From Bradyrhizobium agreste (GTDB lineage: Bacteria > Pseudomonadota > Alphaproteobacteria > Rhizobiales > Xanthobacteraceae), in NCBI RefSeq assembly GCF_016031625.1, contig NZ_JACCHP010000023.1:34631-98630 (forward strand): a stretch of DNA of 64,000 nucleotides. The letters are read 5' to 3'. Each line of letters opens with the position of its first letter. The first letter of the stretch is position 1. The notes beneath the pieces were generated by a model. The model did no database searches. It had not been told where the DNA came from and worked only from the letters and a program-made list of their open reading frames with translations. The position numbers and the translations under genes are program-made. Below, piece after piece: positions 44,697 through 54,779 of this stretch.

Positions 44697-46652
44697 ATGT
44701 CGCACCATCAGCACGGCGATCATCGCCACATCGGTCCGTTCAAGAAGATCAAGTTCCGAACCGACGCAGACGACACCATCTTGGGGTCGGAGCACAGTGA
44801 CATCATCCTTGGTTTCGGCGGCAACGACACCATCGATGCCGGCCTCGGCGATGACATCGTGTTCGGCGGCCGCGGCAATGACCGGATCGAGGGCGGCAAG
44901 GGAAACGATTTGCTGTTCGGCGAAAGCGGCAATGATGCCCTGATCGGCGGCGACGGCAACGATGATTTGCACGGCGGCCACGGCCGGGATCTGCTCCTCG
45001 GCGGCGCAGGCCGGGATCATCTCAGCGGCGACGAGGGCAACGATAAGTTCCTGCTCCGCAAGGGCATGGGCGTCGATACGATCGAGCATCTTCAAGCCGG
45101 CGACCGTATCGACGTCCGCGACTTCAACATTCCAAGCTTTCAGACGCTCATCGATTCCGCGCACCAGATCGGCCACAACGTTCAGATCGATCTGGGCAAT
45201 GGCGACGCGCTGATCATCGAGCATGCCCGCATTTCTGACCTTCACGCCGAGCAGTTCATCCTTTCCAATGAGGTGAAGGGCGCATCGAGCTCGCAGACGC
45301 CCTACCTGCTTAGCAGCAATTCTGACGTTTATACCGAGTCGGTGCTGACGACCGGCGACAGCGTGAACGGCTACAAGATGGCCGGCATTCCGGACGGCCT
45401 CGGCGCGTTCGACAATGGCGACGGCACCTTCACCGTGCTGATGAACCATGAACTTCGCTCATCGGACGGCATTCCCCGCGCTCATGGCGGCACCGGCGCG
45501 TTCGTGTCGGAGTGGGTCATCGACAAGACCACGTTGCAGGTCCTGTCGGGCAAGGATCTCATCCACGACGTCTGGATGTACGAGGGCGGCACCTATGTCG
45601 ACCACAACGCCGGCAACAGCCCGGTGACGTTCAACCGCTTCTGTTCGGCAGACCTTGCCGATTCGGGCGCATTCTACAATGCACAGACGGGCCTCGGATT
45701 CGACGGCAGGCTCTATCTCAACGGTGAAGAGAGTGGCGTCGAGGGCCACGCCTTTGCGCATGTCGTCGGCGGTGCCCAGGACGGTAACAGCTATGAGCTG
45801 GCCTGGCTCGGCAACATGGCCTACGAGAACGTGGTCGCCAATGCGCACACCGGGGACAGCACCGTCGTCGCCATGATGGATGACGGCCAGAACGGCCAAG
45901 TCTATTTCTATTCCGGCACCAAACAATCGACCGGAAATGCCGTCGAAAAGGCCGGGCTGACCGGAGGCCATTTGCTCGGCATCCACGTAGCCGATTTTGA
46001 AGCTTCGGCGAACAATGCTCAGAGCAACACCAGCCCGCTGGGTGCCGACGAGAAGTCCGACTTCAGCATGATTGATCTCGGCGATGTCAGCGGCAAGAGC
46101 GGCGCGCAAATCGACGCGGACAGCGAAAATCTAGGTGTGACGAGCTTCCTGCGACCGGAGGACGGCGCATGGGATACCCTCAATCCCAACCGCTTCTACT
46201 TCGTGACCACGAATGCGTTCAGCGCGCCGAGCCAGCTGTGGGCGCTGGACTTCACCGACGCCTCGCACCCCGAGCTCGGCGGCACCATCAAGCTGCTGCT
46301 CAACGGCAGCGAAGGCCAGCGGATGCTTGACAACATCACGGTCGACTCCCATGGCAAGGTCATCCTTTGCGAGGACGTCGGCAACAACGCCCACCTTGGC
46401 AAGGTCTGGCAGTACGATCCTGCGACCGATGCGCTCACGCAGCTTGCCCAGCACGACGCGAGCCGCTTCGTGACGGGAGGTGCGAACTTCTTGACCCAGG
46501 ACGAGGAGGCATCGGGCGTCATCGACGTCACGCATATCCTCGGCAACGCCGGCGAAAACGTCTACCTGATCGACACCCAAGCTCACTTCAGCGTGGGGGG
46601 AGAGCTCGTCGAAGGCGGCCAGTTGCAGCTGATCCACCAATATCTCGTCTGA
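44697..46652 (+). CDS. RTX calcium-binding protein with PhoX-like (DUF839) domain
   Basis: A 651-residue protein starting MSHHQHGDHRHIGPFKK, with AGGGAG 6 bases upstream. Residues about 35-125 carry tandem RTX nonapeptides (GGNDTIDAG, GRGNDRIEG, ESGNDALIG, GDGNDDLHG and others). A linker follows, then a domain from about 200 with NHELRSSDGIPRAHGG and DVWMYEGGTYVDHN that resembles PhoX/DUF839 phosphatases, built as a beta-propeller. There is no N-terminal signal peptide. It lies next to a type I ABC exporter and adaptor, so it is probably their substrate. Phosphatase activity is inferred. Confidence 0.82.
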   Translation: MSHHQHGDHRHIGPFKKIKFRTDADDTILGSEHSDIILGFGGNDTIDAGLGDDIVFGGRGNDRIEGGKGNDLLFGESGNDALIGGDGNDDLHGGHGRDLLLGGAGRDHLSGDEGNDKFLLRKGMGVDTIEHLQAGDRIDVRDFNIPSFQTLIDSAHQIGHNVQIDLGNGDALIIEHARISDLHAEQFILSNEVKGASSSQTPYLLSSNSDVYTESVLTTGDSVNGYKMAGIPDGLGAFDNGDGTFTVLMNHELRSSDGIPRAHGGTGAFVSEWVIDKTTLQVLSGKDLIHDVWMYEGGTYVDHNAGNSPVTFNRFCSADLADSGAFYNAQTGLGFDGRLYLNGEESGVEGHAFAHVVGGAQDGNSYELAWLGNMAYENVVANAHTGDSTVVAMMDDGQNGQVYFYSGTKQSTGNAVEKAGLTGGHLLGIHVADFEASANNAQSNTSPLGADEKSDFSMIDLGDVSGKSGAQIDADSENLGVTSFLRPEDGAWDTLNPNRFYFVTTNAFSAPSQLWALDFTDASHPELGGTIKLLLNGSEGQRMLDNITVDSHGKVILCEDVGNNAHLGKVWQYDPATDALTQLAQHDASRFVTGGANFLTQDEEASGVIDVTHILGNAGENVYLIDTQAHFSVGGELVEGGQLQLIHQYLV

Positions 46653-46658
46653 CACTGG

Positions 46659-46759
46659 AGCGTTTTCGAGCGAAGTGGATACCGGTTCGCGTCAAGAAAA
46701 CGCGTCAAAACAAGAATCTAGAGCCCCGCTCCGATTCCATCGGAGCGGGAACGGCTCTG
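46659..46759. repeat. Dispersed repeat with terminator hairpin
   Basis: The left part (GAGCGTTTTCGAGCGAAGTG and following GATACCGGTTCGCG) is a known style of Bradyrhizobium repeat. At 46721-46759 a strong hairpin forms from AGAGCC and CCCGCTCCGA with TCGGAGCGGG and GGCTCT. It lies just after the RTX gene and would terminate its transcript. Confidence 0.75.
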
Positions 46760-46790
46760 GTAATCCGACGAAGATAGCGCTCGATGTGGA

Positions 46791-46814
46791 GGTGCCGGCG
46801 TTTCAGCCGGCACC
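46791..46814. other. Perfect 9-bp hairpin upstream of the exporter genes
   Basis: GGTGCCGGC-GTTTCA-GCCGGCACC lies 125 bases before the ABC gene. It has no T run after it; it could be a regulatory hairpin or an unrelated repeat. Confidence 0.4.
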
Positions 46815-46938
46815 CCTGCGACTGTCAAACGGCTGTCATAAATTATCGACAGTTAGATGCAGTTTCATTGCTCCTGCGGTGAAGCGCGGTCAATTCAAGA
46901 TCATCACCACATCGTAAGCCGCGGAGTCATTGCGTGTG

Positions 46939-48702
46939 ATGTTGGCTACGCAAGCAGACGTTGCCACGGATGAAGGATCGGAGCTGCGCGCTGCCCTTCG
47001 ATCGTGCCGCACGGCCCTTGTGGGCATCGCGGCCTTCAGCGGATTGATCAATATCCTCAGCCTGACCGGTTCGCTCTACATGCTGGAGGTGTATGATCGC
47101 GTGCTGCCTGGCCGCAGCGTATCGACGCTGGCCGGTCTGACGATCATTGCGGCCCTGCTGTTCGTCTTTCAGGGCACATTGGAAGTGGTTCGCGGCCGGA
47201 TGCTGGTTCGCATCGGGAACGAGATCGACTGGCGCATCGGCGACCGCATCTACGATCTGGTGATTCGCCTTCCGCTTCGCACACGCGGTGGCGGCGACGG
47301 ACTGCAGCCGCTTCGCGACATCGACACCGTACGATCGGTGATGTCGGGATCCGGTCTTCCCGCCCTGTTCGATCTGCCCTGGTTGCCGTTCTACCTCGCC
47401 ATCTGTTTTGCGTTCCATCCGCTGATTGGCGCAACAGCCCTCGGCGGCGCGCTCGTCTTGGTGATGTTGACGCTGGTCACCGACCGGTTGTCGCGGCAAT
47501 CCGTGGCGAAGGCGTCGAGCTTTGCTGCTGCGCGCAACCGCCTTGCGGAGGCCAGTCGTCGCAACGCGGAAGTCCTGATCGCAATGTCGATGTCGTCCCG
47601 GTTCCTGGAACGATGGCGCAAGTTGGGCGATGCTCATCGCAGGCAGCAAAGGATCGCCAACGATATCTCCGGAGGCTTCGGGGTTACGGGACGGATACTG
47701 CGCATGATGCTGCAATCGGCCGTGCTCGGAGTTGGAGCCTATCTCGTCATTCGGCAGGAGGCATCCGGCGGGATCATCATTGCCAGTTCGATCCTGACGG
47801 GCCGCGCCCTTGCACCCGTGGATGTCACGATCGGCAATTGGAAGAATTTCATCGCTGCGGCCCAAAGCTGGCGGCGCCTCGCCGGGCTCATGGTGGCATT
47901 GCCGGCATCCGCCGAAAAACTGCCTTTGCGGCCTCCGACGCGTTTGCTCGTCGTGGACAAGTTGTCCGTCGCAGCCCCTGGATCGGAAAAGCTCCTGGTC
48001 GCCGATGTCAGCTTTCACCTGAAGGCAGGCAGCGGGCTTGGCATCGTCGGCGCCAGCGGCTCGGGAAAATCCTCGCTGGTGCGCGCCCTTGTCGGCGCAT
48101 GGCGGCCATCGCGCGGCGTCATCCGGCTCGATGGTGCATCGCTCGATCAATGGTCGCCTGATGCCCTGGGGGATCACATTGGATACCTGCCTCAGGACGT
48201 CGAATTGTTCGAGGGCACCATCGCCGAGAACATCGCACGGTTTGCACCTGATGCTTCGATGGAGCAGATCCTTGCCGCAGCCGAAGCCGCCGGCGTCCAC
48301 CAGCTTATCGTCAGCCTGCCCGATGGATACAACACCCAGATCGGCGAACAGGGCGCATTGTTGTCGGCGGGACAAAGGCAGCGCGTGGCCCTGGCGCGGG
48401 CGCTCTATGGAAATCCCTTCCTGGTCGTGCTCGACGAGCCCAATTCCAATCTGGACATCGAAGGCGAGGAGGCCCTGACGCGCGCAATCCTCGCCGTCCG
48501 GGCCCGAGGCGGCGTTGTCGTCATCGTCGCACATCGTTCGAGCGCGCTGGTTGCCGTGGACTTCGTGATGACGATGGCCCATGGACGGCAGCAGGCGTTC
48601 GGGTCCAAGGAGGAGGTGCAGTCGCTGCTGGCGAGGCGGGAAGCTGGGCCGCCTGCCGCGCCGTTCAAGGTGGTCGTCCCGCAACCGGCCGCATCCACAT
48701 GA
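46939..48702 (+). CDS. Type I secretion ABC transporter (PrtD family)
   Basis: A 587-residue inner-membrane ATPase. The start is the ATG with GGAG 12 bases upstream; an in-frame TTG three codons earlier is possible. About six helices lie in residues 20-290 (VYDRVLPGRSVSTLAGLTII is the PrtD/HasD signature). The ATPase domain has Walker A GASGSGKSS at about 371, the signature LSAGQRQRVALARAL and Walker B LVVLDEPNSNLD. It overlaps the adaptor gene by four bases and lies after the RTX protein, its likely substrate. It would work with an outer-membrane TolC-type channel encoded elsewhere. Confidence 0.92.
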   Translation: MLATQADVATDEGSELRAALRSCRTALVGIAAFSGLINILSLTGSLYMLEVYDRVLPGRSVSTLAGLTIIAALLFVFQGTLEVVRGRMLVRIGNEIDWRIGDRIYDLVIRLPLRTRGGGDGLQPLRDIDTVRSVMSGSGLPALFDLPWLPFYLAICFAFHPLIGATALGGALVLVMLTLVTDRLSRQSVAKASSFAAARNRLAEASRRNAEVLIAMSMSSRFLERWRKLGDAHRRQQRIANDISGGFGVTGRILRMMLQSAVLGVGAYLVIRQEASGGIIIASSILTGRALAPVDVTIGNWKNFIAAAQSWRRLAGLMVALPASAEKLPLRPPTRLLVVDKLSVAAPGSEKLLVADVSFHLKAGSGLGIVGASGSGKSSLVRALVGAWRPSRGVIRLDGASLDQWSPDALGDHIGYLPQDVELFEGTIAENIARFAPDASMEQILAAAEAAGVHQLIVSLPDGYNTQIGEQGALLSAGQRQRVALARALYGNPFLVVLDEPNSNLDIEGEEALTRAILAVRARGGVVVIVAHRSSALVAVDFVMTMAHGRQQAFGSKEEVQSLLARREAGPPAAPFKVVVPQPAAST

Positions 48703-50003
48703 CGAGCGCGACATACGGCGAAGATCGCAGCCTGCGCCATCATCTGCTTGTTGGCGCGATCCTGGCGGTGGGGCTGACCGGCGGGATCGGCGGCTGGGCC
48801 GCCACCACCGAGCTGTCGGGTGCGGTCAGTGCCGCCGGATCCGTGGTCGTCGATTCCAACGTCAAGAAAGTCCAGCATCTCACCGGCGGTATCGTTGGAG
48901 AGCTGATGGTTCGCGAAGGCGACCATGTTCGTGCCGGTGAAACATTGGTGCGGCTCGACGAAACCGCCCTGCGCGCCGGGCTCGCCATCTATAGCAAGGG
49001 ACTGGATGAGATGCGCGCCCGCAAGGCGCGTCTTGCCAGCGAGCGAGACGGCGCCGACCATCTCGTCGTTCCGCAGGAGTTGCTCGATAATGCTTCTGCG
49101 GAATTCGTTGCGGCGGTCGGTAGCGAACGCAAGCTGTTCGAATTGCGAGCCAACGCGCGTCGCGGCCAGAAAGCCCAGCTTCGCCAGCGGATCGCGCAGC
49201 TCGAGGACGAAATCCGCGGCTATGCGGCTTTGCAGCAAGCCAAGGCGGAAGAAATCGAATTGATTCAGCGCGAGCTGACCGGAGTGCGCGGCCTCTGGGA
49301 CAAGAATCTGGTCCAGATCAACCGCCTTACCCTGCTTGAGCGCGAAGCCGCCCGGCTGAAGGGCGAGCTGGCGCAATCGATGGCGTCCACGGCTCAGGTC
49401 CAGGGCAAGGTCACCGAAATCGAGCTGCAGATCCTGCAGATCGACCAAGACCTCAGCAGCGAGGTTGCGAAGGAATTGCGCGAGATTGACGGCAAGATCG
49501 GCGAATTCATCGAGCGCAAGGTGACGGCCGAAGATCAATTGAAGCGGGTTGACATACGCGCTCCGCAAAGCGGCGTGGTTCATCAACTCAACGTCCACAC
49601 GGTCGGCGGCGTGGTAAGCCCGGCCGATCCCGTCATGCTGATCGTCCCGGAAGCCGATTTGTTGATGGTGGAAGCCAAGGTTTCCCCGGCCGACATCGAC
49701 CAGCTGTACGTCGGCCAACCGGCAAGCCTGCGGTTCTCCGCATTCAACCAGCGCACGACGCCTGAGATCGAAGGGAAGGTCAGCCGCATCTCCGCCGACG
49801 TGACGCCGGATCAACGCACGGGTCAGAATTACTACACGGTACGAGTCTCGATCATGCCCGAGGAGCTGGCCCGACTCGGCAATGTCAAGCTCGTGCCCGG
49901 CATGCCGGCGGAAGTCTTTGCCAGGACCTACGATCGCAGCATCTTGTCCTATTTCACCAAACCCCTCCTGGATCAGGTCGCGCGGGCTTTCCGCGAGCGC
50001 TAG
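48699..50003 (+). CDS. HlyD-family membrane fusion protein
   Basis: A 434-residue type I secretion adaptor starting MTSATYGEDRSLRHHLLVG, overlapping the ABC gene by ATGA. One helix near residues 20-40 anchors it, followed by the lipoyl half QHLTGGIVGELMVREGDHVR, long coiled coils at about 90-275, and the second half with VDIRAPQSGVVHQLNVHTVGG. The C-terminal AKVSPADIDQLYVGQPASLR is typical of the PrtE/HasE group. It would bridge the inner-membrane ATPase to the outer-membrane channel. Confidence 0.92.
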   Translation: MTSATYGEDRSLRHHLLVGAILAVGLTGGIGGWAATTELSGAVSAAGSVVVDSNVKKVQHLTGGIVGELMVREGDHVRAGETLVRLDETALRAGLAIYSKGLDEMRARKARLASERDGADHLVVPQELLDNASAEFVAAVGSERKLFELRANARRGQKAQLRQRIAQLEDEIRGYAALQQAKAEEIELIQRELTGVRGLWDKNLVQINRLTLLEREAARLKGELAQSMASTAQVQGKVTEIELQILQIDQDLSSEVAKELREIDGKIGEFIERKVTAEDQLKRVDIRAPQSGVVHQLNVHTVGGVVSPADPVMLIVPEADLLMVEAKVSPADIDQLYVGQPASLRFSAFNQRTTPEIEGKVSRISADVTPDQRTGQNYYTVRVSIMPEELARLGNVKLVPGMPAEVFARTYDRSILSYFTKPLLDQVARAFRER

Positions 50004-50189
50004 GGTCGGGAGGTGCAATCGGCCAGCCGCCGCTTGGTCGATCGCGGGGTGGCGAATTGACGCGAAGTCGATCGAAAATCAACTCACGGTAGGTCTGGTC
50101 GGAAGCACCTGATGGTGGAATAATTCCCGACGCTTTCTTGATTAGATTTGACGTCGGCCGCGAACCGGCTGGCGACGTGGATTTTCATC

Positions 50190-53100
50190 ATGGCCGCGCT
50201 TCCTCAGGACGTTGTGGCGGATTTGCAGCAGGAGAACGCGCGGCTCCTGGCCGAATTGCGCGCCGCACAAGATCGCGAGACCGCCACCGCGGACATTCTC
50301 AAGATCATCGCCAGTTCGCCATCGGAGGTGAAACCGGTATTCGATGCCATCGCGAGGCGCGCAAATGCCCTGCTCGGCGGCTTTTCGACGACCGTATTCC
50401 GCTTCATCGACGGCAATGCCCACTTGGCGGCGTTCACGCCGACGAATTCTGCCGCCGATGAAGCATTGAAGAAGATGTTCCCGCGTCCGATTGCCGATTT
50501 CGAGAGCTTTGCGAGGGCAGAGGCCGGCAAGGTGGTGCCGACCCCCGATACTGAAGCGCTGACGAACGAAATCAAGTTCATCGCGCGCGCCCGCGGTTTT
50601 CGCAGCATGTTGTTCGTTCCGCTCGCGACCGGCGGCGTGGTGATCGGCATGATCAGCGTAACGCGAGGCGAGCCGGGGGCCTTCGCTCCGCATCATGTGC
50701 AACTTCTGCAGACCTTCGCCGACCAGGCCGTCATCGCCATTGAAAATGTGCGGCTGTTCGACGAGGTGAAGGCGCGGACCGACGACTTGCGGGAATCGCT
50801 GCAGCAGCAGACCGCGACCGCCGATGTGTTGAAGGTCATCAGTCGCTCCGCGTTCGATCTGCAAACGGTTCTCGACACTCTGACGGAATCGGCGGCGTCG
50901 CTGTGTGGGGCCGACATGGCGGCAATCCTCCGGCAGGACGCCGATGGTTCCTACTATCACGCAACTCGGTACAATTTCTCGCCCGAATGGGCCAAGGTCT
51001 CGGTGGGCGTTCGGCTCAATGCTGGACGCGGTAGCCTCGTCGGGCGCGTCCTGCTGTGCGGGAAGGCGGTTCAGATCCCGGATGTCCTGGTCGATCCCGA
51101 CTATGACTATCCCGAGCAACAGAGGGCCGGCGGTTACCGCACCCTTCTGGGCGTACCCCTGCTTCGGTCCGGAGAAGTGATCGGCGTGCTGTTCCTGGGC
51201 CGCAAGACCGCGAACTCGTTCACGGACAAGCAGATCGACCTGGTCTCCACTTTCGCTGATCAAGCCGTGATCGCGATTGAGAATGTGCGGCTGTTCGATG
51301 AGGTCCAGGCGAAGACGCGCGATCTCGCCGAATCGCTCCAGCAGCAAACCGCCACTGCCGATGTCCTGAAGGTGATCAGCCGCTCGACCTTCGATTTGCA
51401 AACCGTGCTCGACACGCTGGTCGATTCGGCGGCACGGCTGTGCGAAGCGGAGATGGCATTCATCATGCGCCGCGAGGGCGATGAATATCAGGCCGGAGCA
51501 GCGGTCGGGTTTTCCGAGGACTACATCGCCTTTCTGCAAGCTCATCCGATTGTCCCCGGCCGGGGCACGGTCACGGGTCGAGCCGTCCTCGAACGCCGTC
51601 CGGTGCAAATCCTCGACGTCGCTGCCGATCCCGAATACGGCCTGCAGGCGTCGATTGCGATGGCTGGTCAACGCACGGCGCTGGGTGTCCCACTCCTGCG
51701 CGAGAATGAGCCGATCGGCGCGATCGTGATCGCCCGCAAGCGCGTGCAGCCCTTCACCGAAAAGCAGATCGAGCTCGCAGCCACATTTGCCGATCAAGCC
51801 GTGATCGCCATCGAGAATGCGCGGTTGCTCAAGGAGTTACGCGAACGTACTGAGGATCTCAGCGAGTCGCTGCGCCAGCAGACCGCAACGGCCGATGTGC
51901 TCAAGGTGATCAGCCGTTCGGCGTTCGACTTGCCCAATGTTCTGGAGACGCTTGTCAGCTCGGCCGCACGGCTCTGCGGCGACCCCAGAGCAGCGATCTA
52001 TCTCATTCGCGATGGCCTGCTGCACCTCGAGGCCGCCCATAACAACCCGCCGGAATGGGTCGCGCTGCGCAAGAGCCAGCCGCTTGCGCCGAGCCACGAC
52101 ACGCCCAGCGGCCGCGCAGCGCTCACCGGTCAAATTGATCATGTCGCCGATCTCATGAACGATCCCGACTTCACGCGGCATGACCTCGCGAGGATCGGCG
52201 GCTATCGCGCGACCCTCAACGTACCTCTCGTCCGGGAGGGCGTTGTGATCGGGGTGCTCAGTTTGGCACGGCCGGCGCCGGGCCCGTTCAGCCAGCGACA
52301 GATCGAGATCGTGCAGACCTTTGCCGACCAGGCGGTGATCGCCATCGAGAATGTCCGGCTGTTCGAACAATTGCAAACCAGGACGCGCGATCTGTCCGAG
52401 GCGCTGACGTACCAGACCGGCAGCGCCAATATCTTGAGGGTCATCGCTTCCTCCCCGACGGAAGTCGGACCGGTGCTCAACGCGATCGTGGAAAGCGCAT
52501 GCGGGCTCTGCGAGGCATATGATGCGCTGGTGGTTCTGAGGGATGGCGACGATCTCGTCATCCAGGCGCACCATGGCCAGGTTCCCGTGGTGTGGAGCCG
52601 ACGATCGATCAGTGGCGAAACGCCTAGCGGCCGGGCGATTATCGATCGTCGCACCGTTCATGTGCACGACCTACTAGGGCCCGAAGGGGAGCAATACCCG
52701 ACGGGACGCGAATATGCGCTGCGCTCCAACGTTCGGACCGTTTTGAGTGTGCCGCTCTTGCGCGAAGGCGAGAGCATGGGGGCGATCGTGCTGCGTCGTT
52801 TGGAGGTACGCCCATTCGACGACAAGCAGATCACCCTGCTGCAGACCTTTGCCGATCAGGCTGTTATCGCCATCGGCAACGTGCGTCTGTTCGAGCAATT
52901 GAATGAATCGCTGGAGCGGCAGACGGCGACGTCGGAGGTGCTGGAGATCATAAGCGCTTCATCGGGCGCACTCACGCCGGTGTTCCACAAGATGCTGGAG
53001 AATGCGACGCGAATTTGCGGCGCCGGCTTCGGCACCATGAATCTCTACGAGGAGGGCGGCTTTCGTACGGTCGCGTTGCACAACGCGCCGCAAGCTTATG

Positions 53101-54302
53101 TCGATACCCGGCTCTACCAGCACATTCGCCCACATCCCGCGAGCGGGCTCGGTACCGTCGAGAAGACGCATCAGACGGTTCACATCGACGACATCAGGAC
53201 GCAGCCGCCCTATATCGAAGGCGACCCCAACGTTCGCGCGCTTGCCGACCTTGCTGGCGCAAGGACCCTCGTCATCGTGCCGATGCTGAAGGAAGACGAG
53301 CTGATCGGCACCATCACGATCTTCCGTCAGGAAGTGAAACCCTTCACAGACAAGCAGGTCGAGCTCGTGTCCAATTTCGCACACCAGGGCGTGATCGCGA
53401 TCGAGAATGCGCGCCTGCTGAATGAACTGCGCGAGCGTACTATGGAACTGTCGCAATCGCTCGAGGAATTGCGAAATGCGCAGGATCGGCTGATCCAGAC
53501 CGAGAAACTGGCCTCGCTCGGGCAACTCACCGCCGGCATTGCGCATGAGATCAAGAACCCGCTCAATTTCGTCAACAATTTTGCCGCGCTGTCCTCCGAA
53601 CTGACCGACGAGCTCGGCGACGCGCTGCGCTCAGCGGGCCTGGGCGAGGCGGAAAGGCACGATATCGAGGCGCTGATACACATGCTGCAAGGTAACCTGG
53701 AAAAGATCGTGCAGCACGGAACGCGCGCCGATTCCATTGTCAAGAACATGCTTCTGCACTCCCGCGAAGGGTCTGGCGAACGCCGCGCGGCGGACATCAA
53801 CGCCATCCTCGAGGAAAGTCTCAACCTGGCCTATCACGGGGCCCGCGCTGAAAGACCCGGCTTCAATATCGCGCTTGAAAGAAAACTCGATCCGTCTGCG
53901 GGGGCGCTCGAGCTGTATCCGCAGGAAATCACGCGGGTGTTCCTCAATCTGGTTTCAAACGGTTTCTACGCGGCAAGCAAGCGAAAGGACGCCGTCGGTG
54001 ACGGCTTCGAGCCGAGGCTGCGCGCGACGACCACAGACCTCGGCGGCGCCGTCGAGATCCGCATTCGCGACAATGGCGCCGGCATCCCGGCCGATGTCAG
54101 AGAGAAGATATTCAATCCGTTCTTCACGACCAAGCCCGCCGGCGAAGGAACTGGCCTTGGTCTTTCAATCTGCCACGACATCATCGTGAAGCAGCACGGC
54201 GGCAGCATCGAGGTCGATACCGCGCCGGGCGAATATACCGAGTTCATCATTACGCTGCCGCGTACGCGGGCAGCGCCGTCGCAGACCGGAGGCAGAACTT
54301 GA
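50190..54302 (+). CDS. Sensor histidine kinase with six tandem GAF domains
   Basis: A 1370-residue cytosolic kinase. I use the ATG at MAALPQDVVADL; an in-frame TTG lies 14 codons upstream. Six GAF units of about 178 residues each follow one another. All but the last end in a copy of FADQAVIAIENVRLF, at about residues 176, 355, 533, 711 and 887; the last has FAHQGVIAIENARLL near 1063. A HisKA-type segment has His1119 in GIAHEIKNPLN, and the ATPase domain holds GTGLGLSICHDI near the end. It has no membrane helix, so it senses an internal signal. The stop overlaps the start of a single-domain response regulator, its likely partner. Confidence 0.9.
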   Translation: MAALPQDVVADLQQENARLLAELRAAQDRETATADILKIIASSPSEVKPVFDAIARRANALLGGFSTTVFRFIDGNAHLAAFTPTNSAADEALKKMFPRPIADFESFARAEAGKVVPTPDTEALTNEIKFIARARGFRSMLFVPLATGGVVIGMISVTRGEPGAFAPHHVQLLQTFADQAVIAIENVRLFDEVKARTDDLRESLQQQTATADVLKVISRSAFDLQTVLDTLTESAASLCGADMAAILRQDADGSYYHATRYNFSPEWAKVSVGVRLNAGRGSLVGRVLLCGKAVQIPDVLVDPDYDYPEQQRAGGYRTLLGVPLLRSGEVIGVLFLGRKTANSFTDKQIDLVSTFADQAVIAIENVRLFDEVQAKTRDLAESLQQQTATADVLKVISRSTFDLQTVLDTLVDSAARLCEAEMAFIMRREGDEYQAGAAVGFSEDYIAFLQAHPIVPGRGTVTGRAVLERRPVQILDVAADPEYGLQASIAMAGQRTALGVPLLRENEPIGAIVIARKRVQPFTEKQIELAATFADQAVIAIENARLLKELRERTEDLSESLRQQTATADVLKVISRSAFDLPNVLETLVSSAARLCGDPRAAIYLIRDGLLHLEAAHNNPPEWVALRKSQPLAPSHDTPSGRAALTGQIDHVADLMNDPDFTRHDLARIGGYRATLNVPLVREGVVIGVLSLARPAPGPFSQRQIEIVQTFADQAVIAIENVRLFEQLQTRTRDLSEALTYQTGSANILRVIASSPTEVGPVLNAIVESACGLCEAYDALVVLRDGDDLVIQAHHGQVPVVWSRRSISGETPSGRAIIDRRTVHVHDLLGPEGEQYPTGREYALRSNVRTVLSVPLLREGESMGAIVLRRLEVRPFDDKQITLLQTFADQAVIAIGNVRLFEQLNESLERQTATSEVLEIISASSGALTPVFHKMLENATRICGAGFGTMNLYEEGGFRTVALHNAPQAYVDTRLYQHIRPHPASGLGTVEKTHQTVHIDDIRTQPPYIEGDPNVRALADLAGARTLVIVPMLKEDELIGTITIFRQEVKPFTDKQVELVSNFAHQGVIAIENARLLNELRERTMELSQSLEELRNAQDRLIQTEKLASLGQLTAGIAHEIKNPLNFVNNFAALSSELTDELGDALRSAGLGEAERHDIEALIHMLQGNLEKIVQHGTRADSIVKNMLLHSREGSGERRAADINAILEESLNLAYHGARAERPGFNIALERKLDPSAGALELYPQEITRVFLNLVSNGFYAASKRKDAVGDGFEPRLRATTTDLGGAVEIRIRDNGAGIPADVREKIFNPFFTTKPAGEGTGLGLSICHDIIVKQHGGSIEVDTAPGEYTEFIITLPRTRAAPSQTGGRT

Positions 54303-54688
54303 GCGTGTATATCATGGTGGTCGACGACGAGCCCGATGTCGAGGCGCTGTTCCGCCAGCAGTTTCGGCGCGATCTGCGCGCGGGCCGTTTTCTGATGGAG
54401 TTTGTATCCTCGGCACCCCTGGCATTGCAGCGCGCGGCCGAGATTGGGGATGCCACGCTGATTCTGATCCTGTCCGACATCAACATGCCCGGCATGAGCG
54501 GACTGGAGATGCTGCCTATCGTGCGCTCGGCCCGTCCCGATGTACCGGTCATCATGATCACGGCCTACGGCGATGCCGAGACCAAGCGCAAGGCGCTGGA
54601 GAAGGGCGCCGCCGATCTATTGACGAAACCAATCGACTTCGCGGTGCTGCGCCAGGAGATCGATACGAGGCTTGAGCAGGCCGCATGA
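54299..54688 (+). CDS. Single-domain response regulator
   Basis: A 129-residue receiver starting from TTG (TTGA overlap with the kinase stop), with a GTG two codons later as alternative. Acidic residues Asp9 and Asp10 in VVDDEP, the phosphoacceptor Asp60 in LSDINMPG and LTKPID with the conserved Lys are all present. There is no output domain, so it should act through protein contacts, as CheY-type or relay proteins do. The tight coupling suggests that it is phosphorylated by the six-GAF kinase. Confidence 0.9.
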   Translation: MSVYIMVVDDEPDVEALFRQQFRRDLRAGRFLMEFVSSAPLALQRAAEIGDATLILILSDINMPGMSGLEMLPIVRSARPDVPVIMITAYGDAETKRKALEKGAADLLTKPIDFAVLRQEIDTRLEQAA

Positions 54689-54779
54689 TGGCAACCATTG
54701 CCGGCTCGCAAAGCGAAGCTGTTGCAGACACGACGCCAATTGAAAGCAGGTTCTTCGTCAGAAAAATCGGGGATTCAAA

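Noticed and set aside
44613..45449. Minus-strand frame rich in Ala, Val and Ile opposite the RTX repeats
   Set aside because: Its apparent repetitiveness is the reverse complement of the RTX nonapeptides.
46927..48714. Minus-strand open frame opposite the ABC transporter
   Set aside because: The plus-strand gene has all ATP-binding motifs; the opposite frame has none and reads as a shadow.
50190..53470. Tandem GAF units as an assembly collapse or expansion
   Set aside because: The units differ clearly in sequence, so they are not identical copies that an assembler would create; the possibility is kept only as a check.
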